The notes: a model not told the origin generated them from the sequence alone. A stretch of DNA of 22,739 bases from an uncultured Flavobacteriales bacterium (GCA_946478775.1 CAMLDR010000054.1:1-22739); one strand, 5' to 3'; numbered from the stretch's first letter, positions 8,460 to 15,231 are shown. Program-made: numbers and translations.

Positions 8460-9200
8460 ATGAAAACCTTTATTGCGTGCATCTTGTTCCTGTTTCCGGC
8501 AACACACGCTGTGTTTTCCCAGTTAAGCAAACATGCAGAACTGCAACAAGCCCCATGTTATATCAACGATGAAATGGAGCAGGATAATCTATTCAGCTCC
8601 ACCAACAGCAAAATGCTTGATACCAACTCTATTGAATTTAAGTTAGCGAAAAAAAATGTGTTGGATTACTGCAATAAACAGTTGTCATTTCAGATGGACT
8701 CTGTTGCAATTTATTATTCCTGTCGTGAATACACCCAAACAAATCCGAATACGACTGCAGAACAACGGAAATGGATGAAAGAGGTAAACCTAAAACACCA
8801 ATTCTTCATCACTTTCAAAGTCAATTCAACCATTGATTACCACGTTCATTTCTATTTAGACAGCCTGATGCAGGTCCGGGACGCCTCCAAACAACTTTTC
8901 AGTATCAAACAAGAGCACATTTGGAACATCCTCCCCTGGAGAGCCATTTCGGCGGAAGTATTGAAAAAACAAAAGAAGTTCATTTTGCCAATTGAAAATA
9001 TTTCGCTTGAATACGATCCAAAACACGAACGTTTTGTGTATATCCTGATCCAGGAAAAAACAGATAAGACAAAAATTCATCAAACTTCCGCTTATTCCGG
9101 TAATTATAACCTGAATAAATTAGTGGTGGATTCAGAAACAGGAGCTGTTTTAGAAAAGACAGAAGAACATTACTCCTATATCGCTAATCCTTCCTGGTAG
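8460..9200 (+). CDS. Secreted protein of unknown function
   Basis: A 246-residue protein that I do not recognise. An N-terminal signal peptide (Lys, then hydrophobic residues about 4-19, cleavage probably after VFS) sends it to the periplasm or beyond. The mature part is rich in Lys, Gln, Ser and aromatic residues, has no further membrane segment, and contains four cysteines outside the signal region (in PCY, DYC, SCRE and the like). No catalytic motif or sorting domain is visible. It has its own upstream region after the bshA terminator and an 80-bp spacer downstream. The next gene encodes a cytoplasmic DinB-like protein, so context gives no function. Confidence 0.72.
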   Translation: MKTFIACILFLFPATHAVFSQLSKHAELQQAPCYINDEMEQDNLFSSTNSKMLDTNSIEFKLAKKNVLDYCNKQLSFQMDSVAIYYSCREYTQTNPNTTAEQRKWMKEVNLKHQFFITFKVNSTIDYHVHFYLDSLMQVRDASKQLFSIKQEHIWNILPWRAISAEVLKKQKKFILPIENISLEYDPKHERFVYILIQEKTDKTKIHQTSAYSGNYNLNKLVVDSETGAVLEKTEEHYSYIANPSW

Positions 9201-9280
9201 TATTTTTTCGCTTCAAACCGATTTTTAATCTGCTTTTTTCTTGCTTTGGTCGAATATAAGCGGTATTTTCATGTCTGCTT

Positions 9281-9733
9281 ATGAAGACGATTTTTGATGA
9301 GGGAACTCGTAACGAGTTAATTGTGCGCATTCAGGCTATTCAGGAAGATGTGCAGGTGCAGTGGGGCAAAATGAACCTTTACCAAATGCTCATGCATTGT
9401 ACCACCTGGGAAAAATGGATCCAGGGTACAGGAAACCCAACTTACAAGCAGGAATTTATCGGGAAACTATTTGGAAAAATGGGGCTCAGACGCATGATCC
9501 GAAACGATAATCCTTTTGACAAAGGCGTTCCGACTTCCGAACAATTTAAAATCAAAGAAACGAGCGGAGATATTGCTGAAAAGAAAGAGGAATGGATCCA
9601 ACTAATCCAAGCTTATGAAAACTATTCCAATCCGACATTTATTCACGATTTTTTCGGGAAAATGACCCGGGAACAAATAGGGCTCTTAGCCTACAAACAC
9701 ACCGATCATCATTTAAGACAATTTAATAGTTAA
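9281..9733 (+). CDS. DUF1569 (DinB-superfamily) protein
   Basis: A 150-residue soluble protein with the layout of DUF1569, a branch of the DinB/YfiT four-helix metalloprotein superfamily. The expected metal-binding pattern is present: His39 in MLMHCTTWE, and His140 and His144 in the C-terminal HTDHHLRQF. Family members are often linked to thiol-dependent or uncharacterised transferase reactions. That is suggestive in a bacillithiol-making organism, but nothing here shows the substrate. The next gene starts five bases after its stop, so the two are probably co-transcribed. Confidence 0.82.
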   Translation: MKTIFDEGTRNELIVRIQAIQEDVQVQWGKMNLYQMLMHCTTWEKWIQGTGNPTYKQEFIGKLFGKMGLRRMIRNDNPFDKGVPTSEQFKIKETSGDIAEKKEEWIQLIQAYENYSNPTFIHDFFGKMTREQIGLLAYKHTDHHLRQFNS

Positions 9734-9738
9734 AACTT

Positions 9739-10224
9739 ATGAAAAAGATCGCTACCTTTTTTTTAGTCTTGATGATTTCACTATCATCTTCCGTTTTTGG
9801 TCAGACCAGAAAGGAAACTACCGTTAAACTGGAATGGCAGGAGCAGGGCTTCATCCATTTTTACTCCGGGGATTATTCCGTCTACGTGAGTAAACCCGAT
9901 TTTTTGAACTTCGACAACGAATTACTTGTGGGGCTTTTTGACGAGTATTCGGATAAGAACGACTCCATTAATCTCAATAACCCGTTTCCGGAATTCAAAA
10001 CAGAGCATCAGCAACAGCTTTGGAATCAATTGGTGCTTTGTGCCACAGAAGGCCGCATGCTTATTCTGCCGAATGATTCGAAGAAGAAATTGAAGAATGT
10101 GTTAATCGTAGACGACCGTACTGTTCATGGCAGCGGAATGGAAATATGGGAATGTAGAGACCCCAGAAACAATCAGGTTATCTTTGCCCACAACATACGG
10201 GTTCATGTAGCACCTGCGTTTTAA
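9739..10224 (+). CDS. Small secreted protein of unknown function
   Basis: A 161-residue protein that I do not recognise. A clear signal peptide (MKKIATFFLVLMISLSSSVF, then GQ) predicts export. The mature part of about 138 residues is mixed in composition, acidic in its centre, and contains two cysteines (in LVLCATEG and WECRD). No lipobox, membrane helix or sorting domain is visible. It lies five bases after the DUF1569 gene, so the two probably share a transcript, which is the only functional hint. A long inverted repeat about 100 bases downstream may mark the end of the transcript. Confidence 0.72.
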   Translation: MKKIATFFLVLMISLSSSVFGQTRKETTVKLEWQEQGFIHFYSGDYSVYVSKPDFLNFDNELLVGLFDEYSDKNDSINLNNPFPEFKTEHQQQLWNQLVLCATEGRMLILPNDSKKKLKNVLIVDDRTVHGSGMEIWECRDPRNNQVIFAHNIRVHVAPAF

Positions 10225-10326
10225 AACAGTAGGCTTTGGGAATAAAAACATCGATTCTAAGGTTTTAATTGCCCGTGAAATTTCAAAACCGACTAAAAGA
10301 TTTTTTAGAGCCATTTTCTTTAGCTA

Positions 10327-10363
10327 CTGAGCAGTATTGTGCTTGAATGGAATTACTGCTCAG
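10327..10363. repeat. Perfect 10-bp inverted repeat downstream of the secreted-protein gene
   Basis: CTGAGCAGTA (10327-10336) is exactly complementary to TACTGCTCAG (10354-10363), with a 17-base loop. Neither side has a T tract, so it is not a standard intrinsic terminator. It could be a 3' stabilising hairpin or a binding site; it ends about 60 bases upstream of the next promoter. The rest of 10225-10456 holds no gene. Confidence 0.6.
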
Positions 10364-10422
10364 AAAATTGGCCCATTGAAGAAAAAAGCTTATAGCAAGG
10401 ATACCCGCTATCTCCTGATTTA

Positions 10423-10453
10423 TTGCTAACTTGCGCACTCTAAACTAACTTTA
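10423..10453 (+). promoter_or_regulatory. Predicted promoter of the FAD oxidoreductase gene
   Basis: TTG (10423-10425, one T short of TTTG) and TAACTTTA (10446-10453, one mismatch to TAnnTTTG) are separated by 20 bases, a normal spacing for the Bacteroidota housekeeping promoter. The box ends three bases before the ATG at 10457, so the transcript would be leaderless or nearly so. Confidence 0.5.
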
Positions 10454-10456
10454 GCG

Positions 10457-12187
10457 ATGCGCGGAATCAATCCGAAACAACACTACGATGTTGTCATTAT
10501 TGGTGGTGGAATTAGTGGATTAACCTCTGCGGCCCTTTTCAGTAAGGCCGGAATTTCCTGTTGTGTTATTGAAATGGACAATCGTCCGGGTGGATACCTG
10601 GCCGGCTTTCGCCGTCACGATTTCCGTTTCGATTCGGCCATTCACTGGCTCAATAACTGCGGACCGGACGGACTGGTTACTAAAATCTTCAAAATCATCG
10701 GAGAGGATTACCCGAAATGCAGGGAACAAAAGAATATTCGCCGCTTTGTGAGTGATGACTTTGATTACCTGGTTACCAACAACCCGGATGAGCTAAAAGA
10801 TCAATGGATCAAAGAATTCCCGCATGAGAAAAAAGGAATCATTCGCTTTTTCAGGGATGCCAAACGCATTGGAAAATCCTTTGACCGCTATGCTAATCTA
10901 AGCCGCACGATGAATTCCATGGCCTGGTATGAATATCCGATCCACGGTCTGCGTATGCTTGGGTTTGCACTGCCATTTATTCCGCATATTCGTTATACCG
11001 GAGAAGAAAAACTGAAGCAGGGATTAAACCGATACTTTACAGACGAAAAATTACACCGCGTATTTTGTTCGGAGCCGGATGTGCTTTCCTGTCTGATCCC
11101 GATTTCGTGGGCTTATATCAAGGATTTTCAGCTTCCGCCGGATGGAGGGAGTCAGAGTTTCCCCGAATGGCTGATGTACGCAACAGAGAAAATGGGCGGA
11201 GAAATCTTCTTTAAATCCAGGGTAACCCAGGTTTTGGTGGAAGACAATGTAGCAAAAGGAGTGAAGTTCGATCACCGCGGAACGGAACATATCATTTCAA
11301 GTAAATATGTCGTTGCAGCCTGTGACGCTGAGACTTTGTTCGAAAAAATGCTCCCTCAGAAATCTGTCCCGGCTAAAATGAAGAGCCGTTTGAAAGACGC
11401 ACCGCTTTATGCTTCCGCTATCACGGTGGCTATAGGACTCGATTGTCCGGCTGAAGAATTGGGCCTAGGGGAAGAAATTATCTTTTTAGCAGACACTTCT
11501 GTTCCTCGTCCTGATTTAGGCAAGGGAGATCCGCATCTGAGCGGAATCCACATTCTTGCTTCAACGGTACGGGATAAATCCTTGTCCTTACCCGAGCACG
11601 GAACCATTACACTTTTCATTCCTGCATGGATTGAGAACAACAATTTCTGGGGCTGTGAGATAGATGAAAACGGCAATTACATTCGCGGAGAGGAATACAA
11701 TCGAATCAAAGATGAATACGCTAAAATCCTGATAGATCGGGTAGAAGAAAAGCTAATTCCGAACCTGAATAAACACATTTTATATATAGATGTTGCCACT
11801 CCGATTACACATCATCGCTACACCGGAAATAAGAACGGGACGATGATGGCACAAAAACCGGGGAAAGAAAATTACCAGGGGAAAGTTGCCTCTTACATTA
11901 CTCCGGTCGACAATTTATTCCTCAGCGGACATTGGGCTGATCTGGGTGGTGGAATTCCGATTGCGATTAAGTCATCCATCAATACCACCTTACTGGTTCT
12001 TCAAAAAGAGGATAAAAAGCGTTTTAAGCTGCTTGCCAGGTATATGGATGGAAAAATAGGAGTGGAAGAGCTGAAAACCTCCGATTTACTGGTTGATTAT
12101 GACAATTCATGGGTTAAAGACCCGACTCCAGCACAAAAGAAAGTAAAAAGGAGGCAAGAAGATTTAAATAACGATATGGTATCCTAA
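10457..12187 (+). CDS. FAD-dependent oxidoreductase of the phytoene desaturase / carotenoid isomerase / retinol saturase group
   Basis: A 576-residue flavoprotein. The N-terminus has the dinucleotide-binding fold: DVVIIGGGISGLTSA (11-25, Gly16, Gly18, Gly21) and the ribose-binding Glu39, followed by RPGGYLAGF. The C-terminal FAD motif NLFLSGHWADLGGGIPIA is typical of the CrtI/CrtISO/RetSat clan. Family members desaturate, isomerise or saturate polyenes such as carotenoids and retinoids; which reaction applies cannot be read here. No other carotenoid gene is nearby. A Crp/Fnr regulator starts 14 bases downstream and may be co-transcribed. The central region contains a hydrophobic patch (about 155-170) that may dip into the membrane. 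Confidence 0.87.
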   Translation: MRGINPKQHYDVVIIGGGISGLTSAALFSKAGISCCVIEMDNRPGGYLAGFRRHDFRFDSAIHWLNNCGPDGLVTKIFKIIGEDYPKCREQKNIRRFVSDDFDYLVTNNPDELKDQWIKEFPHEKKGIIRFFRDAKRIGKSFDRYANLSRTMNSMAWYEYPIHGLRMLGFALPFIPHIRYTGEEKLKQGLNRYFTDEKLHRVFCSEPDVLSCLIPISWAYIKDFQLPPDGGSQSFPEWLMYATEKMGGEIFFKSRVTQVLVEDNVAKGVKFDHRGTEHIISSKYVVAACDAETLFEKMLPQKSVPAKMKSRLKDAPLYASAITVAIGLDCPAEELGLGEEIIFLADTSVPRPDLGKGDPHLSGIHILASTVRDKSLSLPEHGTITLFIPAWIENNNFWGCEIDENGNYIRGEEYNRIKDEYAKILIDRVEEKLIPNLNKHILYIDVATPITHHRYTGNKNGTMMAQKPGKENYQGKVASYITPVDNLFLSGHWADLGGGIPIAIKSSINTTLLVLQKEDKKRFKLLARYMDGKIGVEELKTSDLLVDYDNSWVKDPTPAQKKVKRRQEDLNNDMVS

Positions 12188-12201
12188 TACGCAGGTGACC
12201 C

Positions 12202-12831
12202 ATGAATCCACTCGATAAATTTAACAATCTCTTTGAGCCTGATTTGATTGCCGCTATTGAGAGTAAGGCCCGCGAAGTCACGTTAAAGGAAGGCGAATCC
12301 CTTTTAAGTCCCGGGCAAATTGTGCGTGTCATCCCGATTGTTCTTTCCGGAACGGTTAAAGTTTCCAGAATGGATACCGAAGGTCACGAGTTGTTTCTTT
12401 ATTACATCCATCCAAATGAAAGTTGCGCAATGACATTCACCTGTTGTATGGAACAATATCCCAGTGAAATCAGGGCGGTCGCAGATGAAGATTCTGTCGT
12501 ACTAACCATCCCGACAGCTTCAATGGACGAATGGATGCTGAAATATCCATCTTGGAAAAGTTTTGTTATGAGAACCATCCGAATGCGTTTTCAGGAATTG
12601 CTTACAATGATCGACCAGGTTGCTTTTCAACGATTGGATGAACGTTTGGTCCACTACCTGAAAGAAAAATCGAGAACAACACAATCCAAAGTAATCAACA
12701 TTTCGCACGAGCAAATTGCGATCGACCTCTCCAGTTCACGGGAAGTCATTTCCCGGCTATTAAAAAGGCTTGAACAGGACAAAAAACTTCTTTTATACCG
12801 GAATCAGATCAAATTATTAAGCGGATTGTGA
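12202..12831 (+). CDS. Crp/Fnr-family transcriptional regulator with a C-x5-CC motif
   Basis: A 209-residue regulator. Residues about 10-115 form the cyclic-nucleotide-binding-type beta-roll, and about 140-200 a Crp-type winged helix with recognition helix region SHEQIAIDLSSSREVISRLLKRL. The sensor half lacks the FNR N-terminal cysteine cluster. It carries Cys75, Cys81 and Cys82 in ESCAMTFTCC instead, close to where the effector pocket lies. This cysteine trio could sense thiol, sulfur or metal state; that is inference. The genes immediately downstream encode rhodaneses and a thioredoxin, and a symmetrical site overlaps this gene's own stop codon, so the operon downstream is the likely target. 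Confidence 0.9.
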   Translation: MNPLDKFNNLFEPDLIAAIESKAREVTLKEGESLLSPGQIVRVIPIVLSGTVKVSRMDTEGHELFLYYIHPNESCAMTFTCCMEQYPSEIRAVADEDSVVLTIPTASMDEWMLKYPSWKSFVMRTIRMRFQELLTMIDQVAFQRLDERLVHYLKEKSRTTQSKVINISHEQIAIDLSSSREVISRLLKRLEQDKKLLLYRNQIKLLSGL

Positions 12832-12841
12832 CAAAAGTCAC
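12828..12841. promoter_or_regulatory. Predicted Crp/Fnr operator (GTGAC-N4-GTCAC)
   Basis: A perfect inverted repeat, GTGAC-aaaa-GTCAC, overlaps the stop codon of the regulator gene. Its form is close to Crp/Fnr-type sites. Its centre (12834.5) lies 41-43 bases upstream of the start predicted from the -7 box at 12864-12871, the class II activator position. Confidence 0.6.
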
Positions 12842-12863
12842 TGCATAAGAAGATTCATTGTCT

Positions 12864-12871
12864 CAACTTTG
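12864..12871 (+). promoter_or_regulatory. Predicted -7 box of the DUF2892-rhodanese-thioredoxin operon
   Basis: CAACTTTG has one mismatch to TAnnTTTG, and no TTG element lies at the usual -33 distance. Both fit an activator-dependent promoter. Transcription would begin near 12876-12877, about ten bases before the ATG at 12886. Confidence 0.45.
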
Positions 12872-12885
12872 TAAAAAGAAGCAGT

Positions 12886-13092
12886 ATGAAAACAAATATG
12901 CACCTGGCAGATCGGATCGTACGGATTTTGCTCTCCATAACAATTGCAATCCTTTATTTTACCGGACACTTCTCCGGAACACTGGCTGTCATTGCTCTGG
13001 TCGTGGCGATTATTTTTACGCTCACCAGTGTTTTCGGGTTTTGTCCACTATACGCCTTGTTCAGGATATCCGGTAAAAAACAGCATCAATGA
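12886..13092 (+). CDS. DUF2892 (YgaP-like) small membrane protein
   Basis: A 68-residue protein with two transmembrane helices (about 13-29 and 31-50) and the FGFCPLYALF motif typical of DUF2892, the membrane part of YgaP-type rhodaneses. In YgaP the helices are fused to a rhodanese domain; here the rhodaneses are separate genes in the same operon, so the protein may anchor them or form the membrane part of a sulfur-transfer unit. Cys55 is the conserved one. The stop overlaps the next start as ATGA. Confidence 0.85.
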   Translation: MKTNMHLADRIVRILLSITIAILYFTGHFSGTLAVIALVVAIIFTLTSVFGFCPLYALFRISGKKQHQ

Positions 13093-13298
13093 GGTCATTT
13101 TTAAAGAAATACCGACTGGAAATCATCGGTGGAATTGTTGGCGGACTTGGAGGATATGCCTATTATCATTTCGTTGGTTGTTCGAACGGTTCCTGTGCAA
13201 TCACCTCAAGTCCAATCAACAGCACACTTTATGGCACTTTCATGGGATTTCTGCTTTTCAGCAACTTTAAGGTCAAATCAAAAAAGAATCATCAATGA
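13089..13298 (+). CDS. DUF6132-type small membrane protein
   Basis: A 69-residue protein with a Gly-rich first helix (about 11-27, EIIGGIVGGLGGYAYYHFVG) and a second helix (about 47-60). Between them lies the conserved CSNGSC motif (Cys31 and Cys36). This fits DUF6132, a Bacteroidota family usually beside rhodanese genes. The paired cysteines suggest a redox or sulfur-carrying role, which is inference. It overlaps both neighbours by ATGA (start at 13089, stop at 13296-13298), so translation is coupled across three genes. Confidence 0.75.
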   Translation: MRSFLKKYRLEIIGGIVGGLGGYAYYHFVGCSNGSCAITSSPINSTLYGTFMGFLLFSNFKVKSKKNHQ

Positions 13299-13540
13299 AA
13301 AAAACAATCATAGACGTTCGATCGTACGCAGAATACATGGGAGGACATGTAGCCGGTAGTATTCATATTCCCGTACACGAAATCCCCAATCGCTTAGACG
13401 AAATTATGCAGATGCCGCAACCGATCATTTTGTGCTGTGCCAGCGGTCAGCGGAGCGCTCAGGCTGCTTTATTCCTTCAATCTCAGGGGATCAACTGTTC
13501 TAACGGAGGAAGTTGGCTTGAGGTAAATGCAAATCATTAA
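13295..13540 (+). CDS. Rhodanese-like single-domain protein (first copy)
   Basis: An 81-residue compact rhodanese domain, shorter than the usual 100 or so. The N-terminal IIDVRSYAEYMGGHVAGSIH motif is complete, and the active-site loop is CASGQR with catalytic Cys48 and Arg53. Such proteins carry persulfide sulfur on the active cysteine. It begins directly at MKKTIIDVR with no export signal, so it is cytoplasmic. Its start overlaps the DUF6132 stop as ATGA. The next rhodanese may overlap its end by 14 bases if the upstream start is used. Confidence 0.92.
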   Translation: MKKTIIDVRSYAEYMGGHVAGSIHIPVHEIPNRLDEIMQMPQPIILCCASGQRSAQAALFLQSQGINCSNGGSWLEVNANH

Positions 13541-13553
13541 ACAAAACAAATTC

Positions 13554-13871
13554 ATGATTCATTATTTAAAGAACCTTTTCGGAATAAACCCGAAAGCAAA
13601 TTTCCCGGAATTAATGACCAGAAATGCTCAAATTATTGATGTGCGAACACCATCTGAGTTCAGTACCGGTCATATCAAAGGCGCTGTCAACATTCCTCTA
13701 TCACTTATTTCGCAGCAACATTCCAAAATCAATAAAAACAAACCGATTATCACTTGCTGTGCATCCGGAATGAGAAGTGCCTCTGCAAAGAATCTGTTGC
13801 TATCCAAAGGATTCAAAGAAGTCTATAATGGCGGCGGCTGGTTGAGTCTTGAACAAAAGATTCAACGATAA
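13554..13871 (+). CDS. Rhodanese-like single-domain protein (second copy)
   Basis: A 105-residue rhodanese domain from the ATG at 13554. An alternative ATG at 13527 adds nine residues and overlaps the previous gene by 14 bases; I prefer 13554 because those residues are not part of the domain. Motifs are QIIDVRTPSEFSTGHIKGAV and the loop CASGMR with catalytic Cys69 and Arg74. The end GGGWLSLEQ resembles the end of the first copy (NGGSWLEV), so the two are paralogues with different N-termini. Probably acts in the same persulfide relay. An 81-base spacer follows before the thioredoxin gene. Confidence 0.9.
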   Translation: MIHYLKNLFGINPKANFPELMTRNAQIIDVRTPSEFSTGHIKGAVNIPLSLISQQHSKINKNKPIITCCASGMRSASAKNLLLSKGFKEVYNGGGWLSLEQKIQR

Positions 13872-13952
13872 AAAAGGATGGTTTTAACAACTATTGCAAA
13901 ACGATCCATGGTAAATCATTCATCGATTTTTTACCTTTAAAAAAAATAAAAA

Positions 13953-14249
13953 ATGGCATCTTTTTCTGAAATCATAAATTCTGACAAACCCGTTTTGGTT
14001 GACTTTTTCGCTGAATGGTGCGGCCCCTGCAAAACTATGAAACCTATATTGGAAGATCTGAAATCCAAATTAGGGAATACCGCTTCTGTTTTGAAAGTGG
14101 ATGTAGATAAAAATCCGCATGCGGCCAGTAAATACCAAATCAAAAGCATTCCTACTTTAATTCTATTTAAGAAAGGAAAACCGGTTTGGAGACAATCCGG
14201 AGTGGTACAGGCAAATCAGCTGGCACAGGTTATCAGGCAGCATCAATAA
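13953..14249 (+). CDS. Thioredoxin
   Basis: A 98-residue thioredoxin with the canonical WCGPC site (Cys23 and Cys26) and the cis-proline Pro67 in SIPTL. It reduces disulfides or persulfides in the cytoplasm. It follows the two rhodaneses on the same strand. The 81-base spacer contains TACCTTTA (13932-13939), one mismatch from a -7 box, so it could have its own promoter as well as read-through from the operon. It is slightly shorter than the 105-110 residues usual for housekeeping thioredoxins, with a short N-terminus. Likely partner: persulfide released from the rhodanese active sites (inference). Confidence 0.95.
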   Translation: MASFSEIINSDKPVLVDFFAEWCGPCKTMKPILEDLKSKLGNTASVLKVDVDKNPHAASKYQIKSIPTLILFKKGKPVWRQSGVVQANQLAQVIRQHQ

Positions 14250-14272
14250 GATTGACCGTCCTCAAGTTGAAT

Positions 14273-14293
14273 GTAATTCCGCAATATTACGTC
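14273..14293. repeat. 21-bp direct repeat, copy 1
   Basis: Starts GTAATTCCGC and ends ATTACGTC; identical to the copy at 14399-14419. Internal arms GTAAT and ATTAC make each copy weakly palindromic. This copy is further enclosed by CCTCAA (14260-14265) and TTGAGG (14301-14306). Confidence 0.8.
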
Positions 14294-14398
14294 CAGCATT
14301 TTGAGGGTTATCCGGGTTTTACAAGCAAACAATTAGCGCAAATTATCAAGCTGGTTCACTAATAGCCTCGAAATAAAAACTACGCTTTTAAGCCAGAA

Positions 14399-14419
14399 GT
14401 AATTCCGCAATATTACGTC
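14399..14419. repeat. 21-bp direct repeat, copy 2
   Basis: Identical over 21 bases to 14273-14293, 126 bases further on, in the non-coding stretch between the thioredoxin gene and the nitroreductase terminator. Flanking sequence is not conserved, so the repeat unit itself is the duplicated element. Confidence 0.8.
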
Positions 14420-14430
14420 AGAGAATCTAA

Positions 14431-14461
14431 AAAGAGCCCGCCGTGCCGCAGCGGACTCTTT
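14431..14461 (-). terminator. Terminator of the nitroreductase gene, possibly bidirectional
   Basis: AAAGAGCCCGC (14431-14441) pairs with GCGGACTCTTT (14451-14461) with one mismatch and a nine-base loop. On the minus strand the hairpin is followed by a T tract (rest of 14427-14433), fitting termination of the nitroreductase transcript. On the plus strand the T tract is short, so it may also stop thioredoxin transcripts. Confidence 0.75.
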
Positions 14462-14487
14462 CATTTGGGTTGGCTATTGTTAGTTGA

Positions 14488-15114
14488 TTAGTTCAAAGTA
14501 ATCGTCATTTCTTCTAAGGGAATTCTAACTTTTTTAACTTTTGCATAAGGATCGATCTCCTCATTTCGGTAACCCAAAGCAAGAAGCACCACAGATTGTA
14601 GTCCTTTTTCTTTCAATCCTAAAACTTCATCGAAAGCAGCATTGTCAAATCCTTCCATGGGCGTGCTGTCGACTTTTAAATTCGCTGCTGCAATGATTGC
14701 CGTGCCCAAAGCGATATAAGCTTGTTTAGCGGTCCAGGTCTTTATAAATTCTTCCGGCAGACTCGTGAACGTTGAAAGTTTCGATTTAAAATCATTAAGG
14801 CTTTCCACGGGGATATTACGGGTTTTCGCAACCAATTCCATATACTCATCTATATGTGTCTGAGAAACGTGTGTGTAAGAAGCAAATACCAATAAGTGAG
14901 AAGATTCGCTCACCTGTGGGTTGAAGGAAGCTGCCTGCAATTTTTGTTTGATCTCCGGATTGGAAACAACCAGTACTCTGAAGGGCTGCATCCCTGCGGA
15001 AGTTGCCGTTAAATTGATCGCTTCCAGAATTTCTGTTATTTTTTCGTCTGATACTTTTTCAGAAGTCATGCGTTTAGCGGCGTATCGCCAGTTCAATGTG
15101 TCTATTAAATTCAT
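14488..15114 (-). CDS. Nitroreductase-family FMN oxidoreductase
   Basis: From the ATG at 15114, 208 residues of the nitroreductase family (NfsB-like), which uses FMN and NAD(P)H to reduce nitro compounds or quinones. The N-terminal NWRYAAKRM and the SAGMQPFRVLVV segment (FMN binding) are present, as is the C-terminal LLALGYRNEE motif. A longer reading from a TTG at 15138 exists, but that TTG lies inside the predicted -7 box TACCTTTG (15136-15143), so it cannot be both; the ATG also gives the usual family N-terminus (MNLIDTLNWRYA). Physiological substrate unknown. Confidence 0.9.
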   Translation of the reverse strand: MNLIDTLNWRYAAKRMTSEKVSDEKITEILEAINLTATSAGMQPFRVLVVSNPEIKQKLQAASFNPQVSESSHLLVFASYTHVSQTHIDEYMELVAKTRNIPVESLNDFKSKLSTFTSLPEEFIKTWTAKQAYIALGTAIIAAANLKVDSTPMEGFDNAAFDEVLGLKEKGLQSVVLLALGYRNEEIDPYAKVKKVRIPLEEMTITLN

Positions 15115-15135
15115 CTGTTCTGTATTTTTATTAGC

Positions 15136-15143
15136 CAAAGGTA
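15136..15143 (-). promoter_or_regulatory. Predicted -7 box of the nitroreductase gene
   Basis: TACCTTTG on the minus strand is an exact TAnnTTTG match. Transcription would start near 15130, about 15 bases before the ATG at 15114. A TTG lies upstream but only 14 bases away, shorter than the usual spacing. The box decides the gene start against the TTG at 15138. Confidence 0.5.
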
Positions 15144-15231
15144 AGTCGGAATAGTTTCAAAAAGATATTGATATACTTTGTGAAACCAGTTTCCACGAGG
15201 AAACCATTCTTTAATACGACGATCAAAAATT

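Noticed and set aside
12858..13076. Plus-strand frame overlapping the DUF2892 gene
   Set aside because: It is a shifted reading of the DUF2892 and spacer sequence, and the DUF2892 frame has clear family features.
14252..14362. Short TTG-started frame of 37 codons after the thioredoxin gene
   Set aside because: There is no recognisable homology or start signal, and it contains one of the 21-bp repeats; kept only as an observation under that finding.
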